Of a stretch of DNA of 47,745 bases, positions 22,817-30,494 are shown in pieces. Where the stretch lies: positions 1 to 47,745 of the forward strand of contig DWYC01000014.1 of NCBI GenBank assembly GCA_019118925.1, given 5' to 3'. The position numbers were made by a program, and so were the translations under genes. The DNA comes from Candidatus Flavonifractor intestinipullorum. Lineage in GTDB: Bacteria; Bacillota; Clostridia; Oscillospirales; Oscillospiraceae. The notes below the pieces were generated by a model. That model made no database searches and was not told where the DNA came from. It worked only from the letters and a program-made list of their open reading frames with translations. Positions within the stretch are counted from its first letter, which is position 1. Every line of letters starts with the position of its first letter.

Positions 22817-23995
22817 CTAAACAATCTCGTCAAAATGGATGGGCCGCTCCCGGTAGCTGATGTCCTTCTCCATCTGGTCCAGCGGCCCCAGGTGGCCGGG
22901 CTGTTCCCCGATCTTCCGGAAGCCGTGGCGGGCATAGAAGCGCTGGGCGGCGGCGTTCTCCGGCGCGCACAGAAGGCGCAGCCGGTCCCGGCCCATCGTC
23001 CGGAAGCGGGAGACCGCCTGTCCCAGCAGCTGCGGCGCTAAGCCCCTCTTCCGGTGCTCCGGCGTCAGAGCCAGGAAGCGGATGTGCCCCGCGCCGGCCT
23101 CCCGGTCCCGCTCCAGGTCCAGCTCCACCACCCCGGCCGGCCGGTCCCCCAGCATGGCCACGCTGGCCGTGTGGGAGTCCTGCGCCGTGCGCTCCAGAGC
23201 GTCCCGGAAGAACGCGCGCTCATCATAGCCGCGCTCCGCCCCGTAAAGTCCCGTCCAGGTCTCCCGGTGAAGGGCGCAGAACAGCGCCCCATCCCCCTGC
23301 TCCAGGGGGCGGAACCAGAAATTGGCGTCGGCTACGGCGTTTTTCTGGTCCTTCCACCAGCGCTGGCGGGCCAGGGTGGAGATCTCGTCGCTCAAATGGG
23401 AGTTGTCGTTGCGGAAGAGAATCTCCAGCCGTTCCCCCTCGGCCCGCAGGCCGGTGACGCCCGTGTTGTCACAGTGGCCCAGGGAGAGCATCTCCTCCAC
23501 CGGGAGGCCGTCCACCTCCGCCTGGAGGCAGCGGATGATGTCCCCGTGGCTGAATACCGCCACCGTCTCCCCCGGGTGGCGGGCGGCGATGTCCCGCACC
23601 GCCCCCACAATGCGCGCCCGGGCCTCCTGCCGGGACTCGCCGCCCCGGTTCTTCCAGCGGGGGTCGCAGTGGCTGTAGCGCGTGTACTGCTCCCGGTCAA
23701 AGCGGGAGACCTCCCCCCAGGTGCGGTCCTCCCACGCGCCCATGGAGATCTCCCGCAGGTCGCTGCGGGTGCGCAGCGCCAGGCCGTGGGTCTCATAGAC
23801 CGCCCGGGCGGTGGTCATAGTGCGGAAAAGGTCGCTGGAGTAGACCGCGCCGATGGGCACGTCCCGGAAGCGCGCGGCCAGGGCGGCGATCTGCCGGTAG
23901 CCGTTTTCCGTGATGAGGGAGTTGTACCAGCCATGAATGCGGCGGTACAGATTCCCCTCCGCCTCGGCGTGGCGAATGATGTAAATGGTCGTCAT
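22817..23995 (-). CDS. Histidine phosphatase - GNAT acetyltransferase fusion
   Basis: 392 residues. Residues 1-205 are a phosphoglycerate-mutase-like histidine phosphatase: IYIIRHAEAEGNLYRRIHGW (RHG-type motif with RHAE), SDLFRTMTTARAVYE, LREISMGAWEDRTW and VAVFSHGDIIRCL (second catalytic His). Residues 225-370 are a GNAT N-acetyltransferase: WFRPLEQGDGALFCAL, then HIRFLALTPEHRKRGLAPQL (acetyl-CoA-binding R-x-x-G-x-A) and LRLLCAPENAAAQRFYARHG. Both halves look intact. The fusion suggests one small metabolite that is acetylated and dephosphorylated, or simply a linked pair; substrates are unknown. It lies between the small DUF6054-like gene and ygiQ in the pyr operon. Confidence 0.9.
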   Translation of the reverse strand: MTTIYIIRHAEAEGNLYRRIHGWYNSLITENGYRQIAALAARFRDVPIGAVYSSDLFRTMTTARAVYETHGLALRTRSDLREISMGAWEDRTWGEVSRFDREQYTRYSHCDPRWKNRGGESRQEARARIVGAVRDIAARHPGETVAVFSHGDIIRCLQAEVDGLPVEEMLSLGHCDNTGVTGLRAEGERLEILFRNDNSHLSDEISTLARQRWWKDQKNAVADANFWFRPLEQGDGALFCALHRETWTGLYGAERGYDERAFFRDALERTAQDSHTASVAMLGDRPAGVVELDLERDREAGAGHIRFLALTPEHRKRGLAPQLLGQAVSRFRTMGRDRLRLLCAPENAAAQRFYARHGFRKIGEQPGHLGPLDQMEKDISYRERPIHFDEIV

Positions 23996-24026
23996 ATCGT
24001 TTTCTCACTCCATCTGCTCGTCCGCA

Positions 24027-24359
24027 CTATTCCCGATAAGGCTCCAGAGCCCGGTGAACCACGTCCTCGAAGCTCTCCGAGGCTCCCCAGTCAAAGCCGA
24101 AGAGCCCCTCTCCTCCGCCCCCGCCGGCGCAATGAACCCGGGTGCGCTCGGTAAAGTCGTCCAGCACGACGGTGAGGGTCAGCCGGTTGCCCGCCCGGTA
24201 GTAGTGCTTTTCATACACCAGCACCACGCACCGGCTCCCCTGGGGGTGGGTGAGCTCATAGCGGTCGATGCGCTCGCCGGTGACGCTGTCGGTCACCGCG
24301 GCCTCCACCACCGCCTCGCAGTGGTTCAAATCCAGATGGACAAAATAGCGCTCTTCCAT
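24027..24359 (-). CDS. Small protein, DUF6054-like
   Basis: 110 residues behind GGAGGGG. The N-terminal half is beta-strand rich (RYFVHLDLNHCEAVVEAAVT, RCVVLVYEKHYYRAGNRLTL). The C-terminal half has a glycine run (GGGGGEGLFGFDWG) then SFEDVVHRALEPYRE. The layout, a strand-rich body, a 'vyE+y...gnrlslnv' block and a GG-rich turn before a terminal helix, recalls DUF6054 proteins; that is a tentative recollection. No catalytic residues are evident. It is the first non-pyrimidine gene after pyrD, 19 bp downstream. Confidence 0.65.
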   Translation of the reverse strand: MEERYFVHLDLNHCEAVVEAAVTDSVTGERIDRYELTHPQGSRCVVLVYEKHYYRAGNRLTLTVVLDDFTERTRVHCAGGGGGEGLFGFDWGASESFEDVVHRALEPYRE

Positions 24360-24378
24360 AATCCCCTCCGGTTCCAGG

Positions 24379-25377
24379 TTACCAGGGTTTCACGCCGCCG
24401 GTGAGCTCCGACACGGCGGAGAGGCCCTGCCGGGCGGCCAGCTTCTCCAGGCCGTCCCGCACCTTGAGGGGGGCGTAGGGGTCGGCAAAGAGGGCGGTGC
24501 CCACCGCCACGGCCGAGGCGCCGGCCAGCATCATCTCCGCCGCGTCCTCGCCCCTGGAGACGCCGCCCATGCCCAGAATGGGCAGCCGGACGGCCTGGGC
24601 AACCTCCCACACCATGCGCACCGCCACAGGCAGCACGGCGGGGCCGGAGAGGCCGCCGGTGTTCATCTTCAGGATGGGGCGGCGGGTATTCACGTCGATG
24701 CGCATCCCCCGCAGGGTGTTGATGAGGGAGAGGGCGTCGGCCCCCGCCCCCTCCACCGCCCGGGCGATCTCGGTGATGTCGGTGACATTGGGGGAGAGCT
24801 TGACCATGACGGGCACCTTGCCCGCGTGGGCCTTGGCTACCTGGGTGACCTCGGCGGCCAGCTCGGGCCGGGTGCCGTAGGCCAGCCCCCCCGCCTTCAC
24901 GTTGGGGCAGGAGATGTTGACCTCGATCATGTCCACACCGGCCGCAGAGAGCTTTTCGCACATAACGCCGTACTCCTCGGGGCTGTTGCCCGAGATGTTG
25001 GCGATGACCTTCACATCATACTGCCGCAGAAAGGGCAGTTCCGTCTCGATAAAGGCGTCCACGCCGGGATTCTGAAGGCCCACGGAGTTCAAAATCCCCA
25101 TAGGGGTCTCCGCGATGCGGGGACCGGGATTGCCCTCCCGGCGGTGAAGGGTGAGGCCCTTGGCGCAGATGCCGCCCAGCTCGGAGAGGTCGTAAAACTG
25201 CCCGTACTCCCGGCCGAAACCGAAGGTGCCGGAGGCCACCACCACCGGGTTCTTCATGATCATTCCGGCCAGAGTGACGGACATATCCACCGGCGGGAGG
25301 TGCTCTTCCGGCGCGGCGGGGCGGACGGAGCGGTCCGGCTTCTCGTCCCGAATGGGGCGCAGCGTGAGTTTATACAT
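24379..25377 (-). CDS. pyrD: Dihydroorotate dehydrogenase B, catalytic subunit
   Basis: 332 residues from the ATG at 25377, nine bases after AGGAGG. This start overlaps the pyrK stop by 8 bases (ATGTATAA). Class 1B features are seen: MIMKNPVVVASGTFGFG near the N terminus, INSVGLQNPG-type block (LNSVGLQNPGVDAF), EVNISCPNVKAGG with the active-site Cys, VKLSPNVTDI, and the C-terminal FMN phosphate site LGMGGVSRGEDAAEMMLAGA. A roughly 30-residue N-terminal extension (RPIRDEKPDRSVRPAAPEE) is longer than usual. It oxidises dihydroorotate to orotate with FMN and passes electrons to the PyrK subunit and NAD. Confidence 0.97.
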   Translation of the reverse strand: MYKLTLRPIRDEKPDRSVRPAAPEEHLPPVDMSVTLAGMIMKNPVVVASGTFGFGREYGQFYDLSELGGICAKGLTLHRREGNPGPRIAETPMGILNSVGLQNPGVDAFIETELPFLRQYDVKVIANISGNSPEEYGVMCEKLSAAGVDMIEVNISCPNVKAGGLAYGTRPELAAEVTQVAKAHAGKVPVMVKLSPNVTDITEIARAVEGAGADALSLINTLRGMRIDVNTRRPILKMNTGGLSGPAVLPVAVRMVWEVAQAVRLPILGMGGVSRGEDAAEMMLAGASAVAVGTALFADPYAPLKVRDGLEKLAARQGLSAVSELTGGVKPW

Positions 25378-26149
25378 CCCAGTCCACCTCCTTGGAATCA
25401 AATACCGGGCCGTCCTTACAGGCGTGCTTCCGGGTCCCGTCCTTCATGTCGCACACGCACACCAGGCAGGCCCCCACGCCGCAGCCCATCCGCTCCTCCA
25501 TGGAGATCTGACAGGGCACGCCGAACGCCTCGGCCGCCTTGGCCACGCTGCGCAGCATGGGCTTGGGGCCGCAGGCGAGCACCGCGTCGTAGTTTCTGTC
25601 CTCCTCCAGCTCCCGGCGGACCAGGGCGTCCACAAAGCCGTGGTAACCCATGGAACCGTCGTCGGTGGCCAAGCGCACCCCGGCGCAGTTCTCCCGGAAC
25701 TCGTCCACCAGAATGGCCCGGTCCTTGGAGCGGTAGCCCAGAATGGCGGTGGCTCTCCCGCCGGTGTACTGTGCGCAGCCCAGCATGGGGGGCACGCCGA
25801 TGCCGCCGCCCACCAGGAGATAGCGGCCCTCCGGCCGAATGGAAAAGCCGTTGCCCAGAAGGCCCATCACGTCCAGGGTGTCGCCCACCTGGCGCTCGGA
25901 GAGCCACTCAGTGCCCGCGCCCCGGACCTCAAAGACCAGGGTCAGGCGGTCGCCCCCGTCATGCTCCTCACAGGTACACACCGAGATGGGGCGGCGGAGG
26001 AGGAGCCCTTCTCCGCACTTCACATGGACGAACTGGCCGGGGTTCTTGAAACTCGTCCGCACCATATCGCCCACCTCCAGAACCATCTGCACCGCGTCAT
26101 GGTTCAGCCACTCCTTGGAGAGGATCTTGCACTCGCGTTCCACCTTCAT
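25370..26149 (-). CDS. pyrK: Dihydroorotate dehydrogenase B, electron transfer subunit
   Basis: 259 residues, typical of PyrK. It has a ferredoxin-reductase fold: FVHVKCGEGLLLRRPISVC (FAD-binding RxxS-type block), GPLGNGF-equivalent MGLLGNGFSI, the nucleotide region LLVGGGIGVPPMLG, and a C-terminal [2Fe-2S] site, MGCGVGACLVCVC plus a later Cys in KHACKDGPVF. It moves electrons from PyrD to NAD+. Translational coupling to pyrD by the 8-base overlap fits the heterotetramer. It starts 12 bp after the pyrF stop. Confidence 0.97.
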   Translation of the reverse strand: MKVERECKILSKEWLNHDAVQMVLEVGDMVRTSFKNPGQFVHVKCGEGLLLRRPISVCTCEEHDGGDRLTLVFEVRGAGTEWLSERQVGDTLDVMGLLGNGFSIRPEGRYLLVGGGIGVPPMLGCAQYTGGRATAILGYRSKDRAILVDEFRENCAGVRLATDDGSMGYHGFVDALVRRELEEDRNYDAVLACGPKPMLRSVAKAAEAFGVPCQISMEERMGCGVGACLVCVCDMKDGTRKHACKDGPVFDSKEVDWDV

Positions 26150-26161
26150 GGCCGCTCCCCC

Positions 26162-27088
26162 TTACTCCATGTCCAGGAAGCGGCCGATGTCGTCCCGCAT
26201 GGCGAGGGCGGCGTTCCGGGCGGCCTCCTGGTAGTCCTCGCCGTTTTTCCCGGTCTTCTGCCAGGCGCAGATGATGCCGCGGGAGGAGTTGACAATAGCG
26301 CCCTTGCCGCCGGCGTGGAAGGCGTGGCGCACGTCCTCGGCGGTGCCGCCCTGGGCGCCGTAGCCGGGCACCAGGAGGAAGGTGCGGGGCATCATCGCCC
26401 GAATTTCCGCCAGCTCTTTGGGATGGGTGGCGCCGGTGACGGCCCCCACCCGGGTGTAGCCGTACTTGCCCTCGGTGCCCGCGCCCCACTTCTCGATGAG
26501 GGAGGCCATGACGCCGTAGACGGTGCTGCCCTCCCCCGCGGCGATGTTCTGCAGCTCGCCGGAGCCGGGGTTGGAGGTCTTGACCAGCACAAAGCAACTC
26601 TTATCCCGGGCCTTGCACACCTCCAGGAAGGGGTTGACGCTGTCCGAGCCCATATAGCCGTTGAGGGTGACGCAGTCGGCGTCAAAGACGGTGTGGGACT
26701 TCTCCCCCACCCTGGTCTCCCCCAGCCAGCCGTCGGCATAGGCCGCGGCGGTGGAGCCGATATCCCCCCGCTTGATGTCCGCGATGACGTACATCCCCTT
26801 CTCATGGGCGTAGCGGATGGTGCGCTCCATCACCTCCATGCCCCGCCAGCCCAGGCGCTCATAGTAGGCGCTCTGGGGCTTGACCGCCGGGACGATGTCC
26901 CGCAGGGCGTCGATGAGGCCGCAGTTGAACTGATAGATGGCCTCCGCCGCGCCCTGGAGGGTCTCGCCGTACTGGGCGTAGACCGCCTTGCGGATGTGCT
27001 CGGGCACGTACTCGGGCTTGGGGTCCAGGCCCGCCACCGTGGGATTGCGGAAGGCCAGAATCTTCTCTTGCAGCATATCAAAAGACAT
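26162..27088 (-). CDS. pyrF: Orotidine 5'-phosphate decarboxylase (type 2)
   Basis: 308 residues, the longer type-2 PyrF. Key motifs are VAGLDPKPEYVP at the N terminus, VIADIKRGDIGSTAAAYADG with the catalytic Asp-Lys-x-x-Asp, LVKTSNPGSGELQN and LLVPGYGAQGGTAEDV. It makes UMP from OMP, the last step of the pathway. The ATG follows GAGGAGAG. It lies 34 bp after pyrC and 12 bp before pyrK. Confidence 0.97.
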   Translation of the reverse strand: MSFDMLQEKILAFRNPTVAGLDPKPEYVPEHIRKAVYAQYGETLQGAAEAIYQFNCGLIDALRDIVPAVKPQSAYYERLGWRGMEVMERTIRYAHEKGMYVIADIKRGDIGSTAAAYADGWLGETRVGEKSHTVFDADCVTLNGYMGSDSVNPFLEVCKARDKSCFVLVKTSNPGSGELQNIAAGEGSTVYGVMASLIEKWGAGTEGKYGYTRVGAVTGATHPKELAEIRAMMPRTFLLVPGYGAQGGTAEDVRHAFHAGGKGAIVNSSRGIICAWQKTGKNGEDYQEAARNAALAMRDDIGRFLDME

Positions 27089-27122
27089 GGTATTCTCTCC
27101 TCTTTTTGTTCTCTTTATTTTC

Positions 27123-28412
27123 TCAGATGGAATGCGCTCTGTCCTGGTAGACGATCCGGCCGTCGACGATGGTATATTTTACCTTCCCCTTGAGCTCCAT
27201 GCCCGCAAAGGGGGTGTTCCGGCCCTTGGAGGCAAACTGCTCCGGGTCCACGGTCCACACCTCGTCCGGATCGAAGAGGACCATATCCGCCTCCCCGCCG
27301 ATGGCCAGGCGGCCCTTGTTCGTCCGCAGGATGCAGGCCGGATTGATGGTCATTTTCCGCAGAATATCCGAAAGGGGCATGTGTCCGGCGTGGTAGAGAT
27401 AGGTGAGCGTCACGCCCAGGGCGGTCTCCAGCCCCACCATGCCGCTGGGCGCTTCGGCCAGCGGACGGGCTTTCTCCTCCGCAGAGTGAGGGGCGTGGTC
27501 GGTGGCGATGGCGTCAATGGTGCCGTCCTTGAGCCCCTCAATGATCGCCGCCACATCCTTGGGGGTGCGCAGGGGGGGATTCACCCGGGCCAGAGAGCCC
27601 TTCTCCAGCACCTCGTCCTCGGTGAGGGAAAAATACTGGGGACAGGTCTCGCAGGTGATGTGGACCCCCTTCTTCTTGTACCGCCGCACCAGGGCCACCG
27701 ACTTGGCGGTGGAGATGTGGCAGATATGCACCGCCGCGCCGGTCTCCTCGGCCAGCATGGCGTCCCGGGCTACCATAATCTCCTCGGCAATGGCCGGCCG
27801 GCCGGGCAGGCGCAGCCGGCGGGAGACCCGCCCCTCGTTGACGGCATAGTTTTTGACCATGTCCGCGTCCTCACAGTGGGAGAGGATGGTCAAATCCTGC
27901 CGGTGGGCCAGGATGAGGGCGTCCCGCATCAGGTTGGCGTTCTGCACCGGCATCCCGTCGTCGGACAGGGCCACCGCCCCCGCCCCCTTCAGTGCGGCGA
28001 AATCGGTGAGCTGCTCTCCCCGCTCCCCCTCCGTCACCGCGCCGATGGGCCACACGTTCACCCCGCAGGCCGCGGCCGCCTTGCTTTTGACATAGTTGAT
28101 CTGCTCCGGGCAGTCCACGGCGGGTTTGGTATTGGGCATACAGGCGATGGAGGTGAAGCCCCCCCGGGCCGCCGCCATGGTCCCGGTCTCAATGGTCTCT
28201 TTATATTCCAGACCCGGGTCCCGCAGGTGGACATGCATGTCCACCAGACCCGCACAAACCGCCAGGCCTCCCGCCTCGATGACCTGGGCCTCCGGGTCCC
28301 GGATGTCGCTTCCGAGGACGGCCACCCGTCCGTCCTCCACCAGAATGTCCATAATGCCGCCAATGCCGCTGACAGGGTCAATCAGTCTCCCCCGCCGAAT
28401 CAGCAGTTTCAC
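27123..28412 (-). CDS. pyrC: Dihydroorotase
   Basis: 429 residues starting at a GTG (28410-28412) seven bases after AAAGGAG. An upstream ATG in the same open frame would add about 100 residues of leader-derived sequence and is rejected. Class I dihydroorotase motifs: DMHVHLRDPGLEYKETIETG (HxH metal site), CMPNTKP, LSHCEDADM, and ATDHAPHSAEEK. It cyclises carbamoyl-aspartate. It heads the pyrC-F-K-D order; carA/B, pyrB and pyrE are not in the window, so the pathway is split over the genome. Confidence 0.96.
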   Translation of the reverse strand: MKLLIRRGRLIDPVSGIGGIMDILVEDGRVAVLGSDIRDPEAQVIEAGGLAVCAGLVDMHVHLRDPGLEYKETIETGTMAAARGGFTSIACMPNTKPAVDCPEQINYVKSKAAAACGVNVWPIGAVTEGERGEQLTDFAALKGAGAVALSDDGMPVQNANLMRDALILAHRQDLTILSHCEDADMVKNYAVNEGRVSRRLRLPGRPAIAEEIMVARDAMLAEETGAAVHICHISTAKSVALVRRYKKKGVHITCETCPQYFSLTEDEVLEKGSLARVNPPLRTPKDVAAIIEGLKDGTIDAIATDHAPHSAEEKARPLAEAPSGMVGLETALGVTLTYLYHAGHMPLSDILRKMTINPACILRTNKGRLAIGGEADMVLFDPDEVWTVDPEQFASKGRNTPFAGMELKGKVKYTIVDGRIVYQDRAHSI

Positions 28413-28681
28413 GCGACCACTCCTTTCTTCCGACCGGTCTGAACCGTTGTAACATGTGTATTCGGAGCCTCCCGTCCCCGCCCGTTCGGCGGGCGCGTTC
28501 TCTCGCAGCGCGGCGCAGATGCCCCCTCGCTTCCCGTACAAGGGCATGGGAAAATGGGACCGGGTCGCGTCCCCGTCCCCTTCTCGCGCCGCCCGGGCCG
28601 GGCCGGCGCACTGCGCGGGCCATCCGCTCTGCGCTTCATTCTTCCGCTTTTCATTATAGCCTGCATTTCCATATTTCGCAA
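28413..28681 (-). promoter_or_regulatory. pyr operon promoter and about 235-nt leader
   Basis: On the minus strand, TTGCGA (28676-28681), 17 bp, TATAAT (28653-28658). The transcript would carry a GC-rich leader of about 235 nt before the GTG of pyrC, with several small hairpins (for example CGCCCG...CGGGCG around 28478-28495). No U-tract terminator is visible. A GGGAGGCT stretch recalls part of the PyrR-binding consensus but the 5' half does not match. No gene is seen in this interval. Confidence 0.6.
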
Positions 28682-28741
28682 CGCATTTTTCTGTCATTCC
28701 GGGAAGAATAAGAACAGTTCTCACAAAGGAGGTTTTGAAAA

Positions 28742-28909
28742 ATGAATCAACATCCCTTCCTGGGCGGCGTGGGTGTAGGTATGATGGCGGGGCTCATGCT
28801 GGGTATGTCCGCCGCCTCCAACCGGAAGGCCCTCAAGCGAAAGGCCAAGCGGGCCGCCCGGGACCTGGGCGAGCTGGCCAACGACTTGACAGACAGCATG
28901 GGCTTCTAA
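28742..28909 (+). CDS. 55-residue Gly/Met-rich membrane-helix protein
   Basis: A short gene with a strong start context (AAAGGAGG, 8 bp, ATG). Sequence begins MNQHPFLGGVGVGMMAGLML, a glycine- and methionine-rich helix (residues 7-25), then a basic segment (NRKALKRKAKRAARDLG) and a short helix ending NDLTDSMGF. The layout, a small hydrophobic helix then a charged amphipathic tail, is like YtxH-type or other small anchored proteins. It has its own strong terminator at 28918-28947 and stands alone. No family is recognised, but codon use, start site and terminator make it a convincing gene. Confidence 0.75.
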   Translation: MNQHPFLGGVGVGMMAGLMLGMSAASNRKALKRKAKRAARDLGELANDLTDSMGF

Positions 28910-28917
28910 ACCGGCGC

Positions 28918-28947
28918 GGCCCGGCGGGGATTCCGCCGGGCCTTTTT
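28918..28947 (+). terminator. Terminator after the 55-residue gene
   Basis: A perfect 10-bp stem GGCCCGGCGG (28918-28927) with CCGCCGGGCC (28933-28942), 5-nt loop, then TTTTT. Confidence 0.93.
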
Positions 28948-28955
28948 CCGGGCAG

Positions 28956-28992
28956 GAAAAAGACCGGATCTCACCAAAGTGAAATCCGGTCT
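28956..28992 (-). terminator. Terminator of the SleB-like gene
   Basis: On the minus strand, AGACCGGATTTCAC and GTGAGATCCGGTCT form a 14-bp stem (28961-28992 overall, one U-G pair, 4-nt loop) followed by TTTTTCC. The wobble pair fits minus-strand use. Confidence 0.9.
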
Positions 28993-29045
28993 CGGAGTAG
29001 TTTTACCAGCCGTTGGCTGGAGCAGTATCGAAGTTTGCCCGGAGT

Positions 29046-29861
29046 TTAGGCAAAGAACGCGTGCTGGCCGATGGTGGCCACGCAGGTCCGGTTCCGGCTG
29101 GCCCAGCTGTTGGGCGAGACGGAGGGATTGACGAAGTAGAGGCTGCTGCCCGCCGTGTTGGCCCCGTCCAGGCAGAGCTTGGCGGCAATGACGCTCTCAC
29201 TGCTGGGCGTACGGTTGATGCTGCCGTTCTGCACGGGGGTAAACTGATTGGCCTGGAAAATGACCCCCTTCACCGTGTTGGGGAACTGGGGATGGGCCAC
29301 CCGGTTGAGCACCACGTTACCCACAGCAATCTTTCCCTCCAGGGACTGGTTGCCGCTCTCGGCATAGATGATGCGGGAGAGCCAATAGAGGGATTCGCTG
29401 TTATAGAACGTATCGCCCGACGCCAGCGGCGTGCCGTCCACGCGGAAGACCACACTCTGGTTCGCGGCATCCCAGCCGGCCTCGCCCCCCAGGGCTTTGG
29501 CCAGCACCCGCGCCGGCACCAGAATGCTGCCGTCCTGCGTCTGGATCCCGTCGGGAACGTAGAGATACCGGCCGTTTACGGCCAGATATTTGGCTCCCGG
29601 TGCAACGCTCAGGGTCAGCCCCTGAGCCCGCGCTACCGACTGACCATTCTCCCAGGTCACGACGGCATCCGGATACAGGGCGGCCACAACGGGCCAATAG
29701 GACACATAGGTATTCTCATTGATTTTCTTTGCCGTGGCGGCGGAAGTCACCTGAGTTCCGTTTACCACTACTCCGATACTGCTCTCAGCGGCGGCCGCCG
29801 GGGCGCTCAGGGCCATCATCAGGGCCAGAACCAGCGCCAGGCAGGACAGTCGCTTCTGCAT
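29046..29861 (-). CDS. Secreted cell wall hydrolase, copper-amine-oxidase-N-like stalk plus SleB domain
   Basis: 271 residues. A signal peptide (MQKRLSCLALVLALMMALSA, cleavage after AAA near residue 24) is followed by a stalk domain of the copper amine oxidase N-terminal type: VNGTQVTS, LAVNGRYLYVPDGIQTQDG, LVPARVLAKALGGEAGWDA. The C-terminal 115 residues are a SleB/hydrolase_2 lytic domain: LSRIIYAESGNQSLEGKIAV with the catalytic Glu, NVVLNRVAHPQFPNTVKGVI, LYFVNPSV and TIGQHAFF. It probably cleaves peptidoglycan outside the membrane, in spore germination or vegetative wall turnover. The TGTWAC array just upstream points to wall-stress control. The ATG follows AGGAGG. Confidence 0.93.
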   Translation of the reverse strand: MQKRLSCLALVLALMMALSAPAAAAESSIGVVVNGTQVTSAATAKKINENTYVSYWPVVAALYPDAVVTWENGQSVARAQGLTLSVAPGAKYLAVNGRYLYVPDGIQTQDGSILVPARVLAKALGGEAGWDAANQSVVFRVDGTPLASGDTFYNSESLYWLSRIIYAESGNQSLEGKIAVGNVVLNRVAHPQFPNTVKGVIFQANQFTPVQNGSINRTPSSESVIAAKLCLDGANTAGSSLYFVNPSVSPNSWASRNRTCVATIGQHAFFA

Positions 29862-29876
29862 AGTTGGGATACCTCC

Positions 29877-29937
29877 TGTTACTATTCTGTTTTCAATCTG
29901 TTACTTTATTTTCATCAGATTGTAACCATATTGTAAC
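29877..29937. promoter_or_regulatory. 11-bp-phased TGTWAC array (WalR-box-like)
   Basis: On the plus strand, TGTTAC (29877), TGTTTT (29888), TGTTAC (29899), TGTAAC (29921) and TGTAAC (29932), all offset by multiples of 11 bp. The last two form TGTAAC-N5-TGTAAC, a perfect match to the WalR consensus TGTWAH-N5-TGTWAH. It lies immediately upstream of the wall hydrolase on the opposite strand. The rest of the interval to the tRNA is AT-rich; a GTAACA/TGTTAC inverted repeat occurs at 30061-30085 and no gene is seen. Confidence 0.6.
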
Positions 29938-30155
29938 CTATTTACCCTGCAATTGCAAGCACTATTTTTGCTGAAATCCGCAACCCGTTGCGGCGCAATC
30001 GGTTTATCTGAAAACTTTTTTGTGTGGAGTGGCTTTTCTCTGCCTCTATTTTCCAATTTAGTAACAACTCATTACATTATGTTACCTTTTTGCTGCCCCC
30101 CGGTTTCCCCCGGTTTGTCCGGCTAAAAATTTTTTGAATTTTTGAAAATTCCCTC

Positions 30156-30183
30156 TTGACGAACTCGGAAAATCTGGTATAAT
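30156..30183 (+). promoter_or_regulatory. Promoter of tRNA-Ser
   Basis: TTGACG (30156-30161), a 16-bp spacer and TATAAT (30178-30183), 27 bp upstream of the tRNA. Confidence 0.85.
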
Positions 30184-30210
30184 AGTCTCCGTTGTCGACG
30201 ACAGCGCCAT

Positions 30211-30302
30211 GGAGAGATGGCTGAGCTGGTCGAAGGCGCACGATTGGAAATCGTGTAGGCGTTGATAGCGTCTCGGGGGTTCGAATCCCCCTCTCTCCGC
30301 CA
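30211..30302 (+). tRNA. tRNA-Ser (anticodon GGA)
   Basis: Class II tRNA of 92 nt with encoded CCA. The acceptor GGAGAGA pairs with TCTCTCC; the anticodon stem ACGAT/ATCGT encloses TTGGAAA, giving anticodon GGA (serine UCC/UCU). A long variable arm (TAGGCGTTGATAGCGTCTC region) and the T-loop TTCGAAT are present. It has its own promoter and terminator. Confidence 0.97.
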
Positions 30303-30339
30303 AACCGGAGCAAGCATTTGAATGCTTGCTCCGGTTTTT
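30303..30339 (+). terminator. Terminator after tRNA-Ser
   Basis: A perfect 16-bp stem AACCGGAGCAAGCATT (30303-30318) with AATGCTTGCTCCGGTT (30321-30336), then TTT. Confidence 0.93.
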
Positions 30340-30377
30340 CGTCTTCACGCCGCCGCCTTTTCATCATGTGCAGCCGC

Positions 30378-30419
30378 AAAAAATCGCCGGGTCTTTTCGA
30401 GAAGACCCGGCGATTTTTT
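30378..30419. terminator. Bidirectional terminator downstream of the PepSY gene
   Basis: A perfect 18-bp stem, AAAAAATCGCCGGGTCTT (30378-30395) with AAGACCCGGCGATTTTTT (30402-30419), 6-nt loop. The symmetric A/T runs allow use from both sides. Confidence 0.93.
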
Positions 30420-30494
30420 ATGCCCTTTTTGCACTTCTGCCTCTTCCGGCCCGGAGAGCGTGCAGTCGGAAGCCCCTAATATCCAACGATGACC

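Noticed and set aside
28413-28652. PyrR-binding attenuator in the pyr leader
   Set aside because: Only GGGAGGCT matches; the 5' half of the consensus and the terminator with U-tract are absent.
28413-28724. Longer dihydroorotase starting about 100 codons upstream of 28412
   Set aside because: The extra sequence covers the promoter and leader, is Arg/Gly-rich and lacks family similarity; a GTG with a perfect ribosome binding site explains the start.
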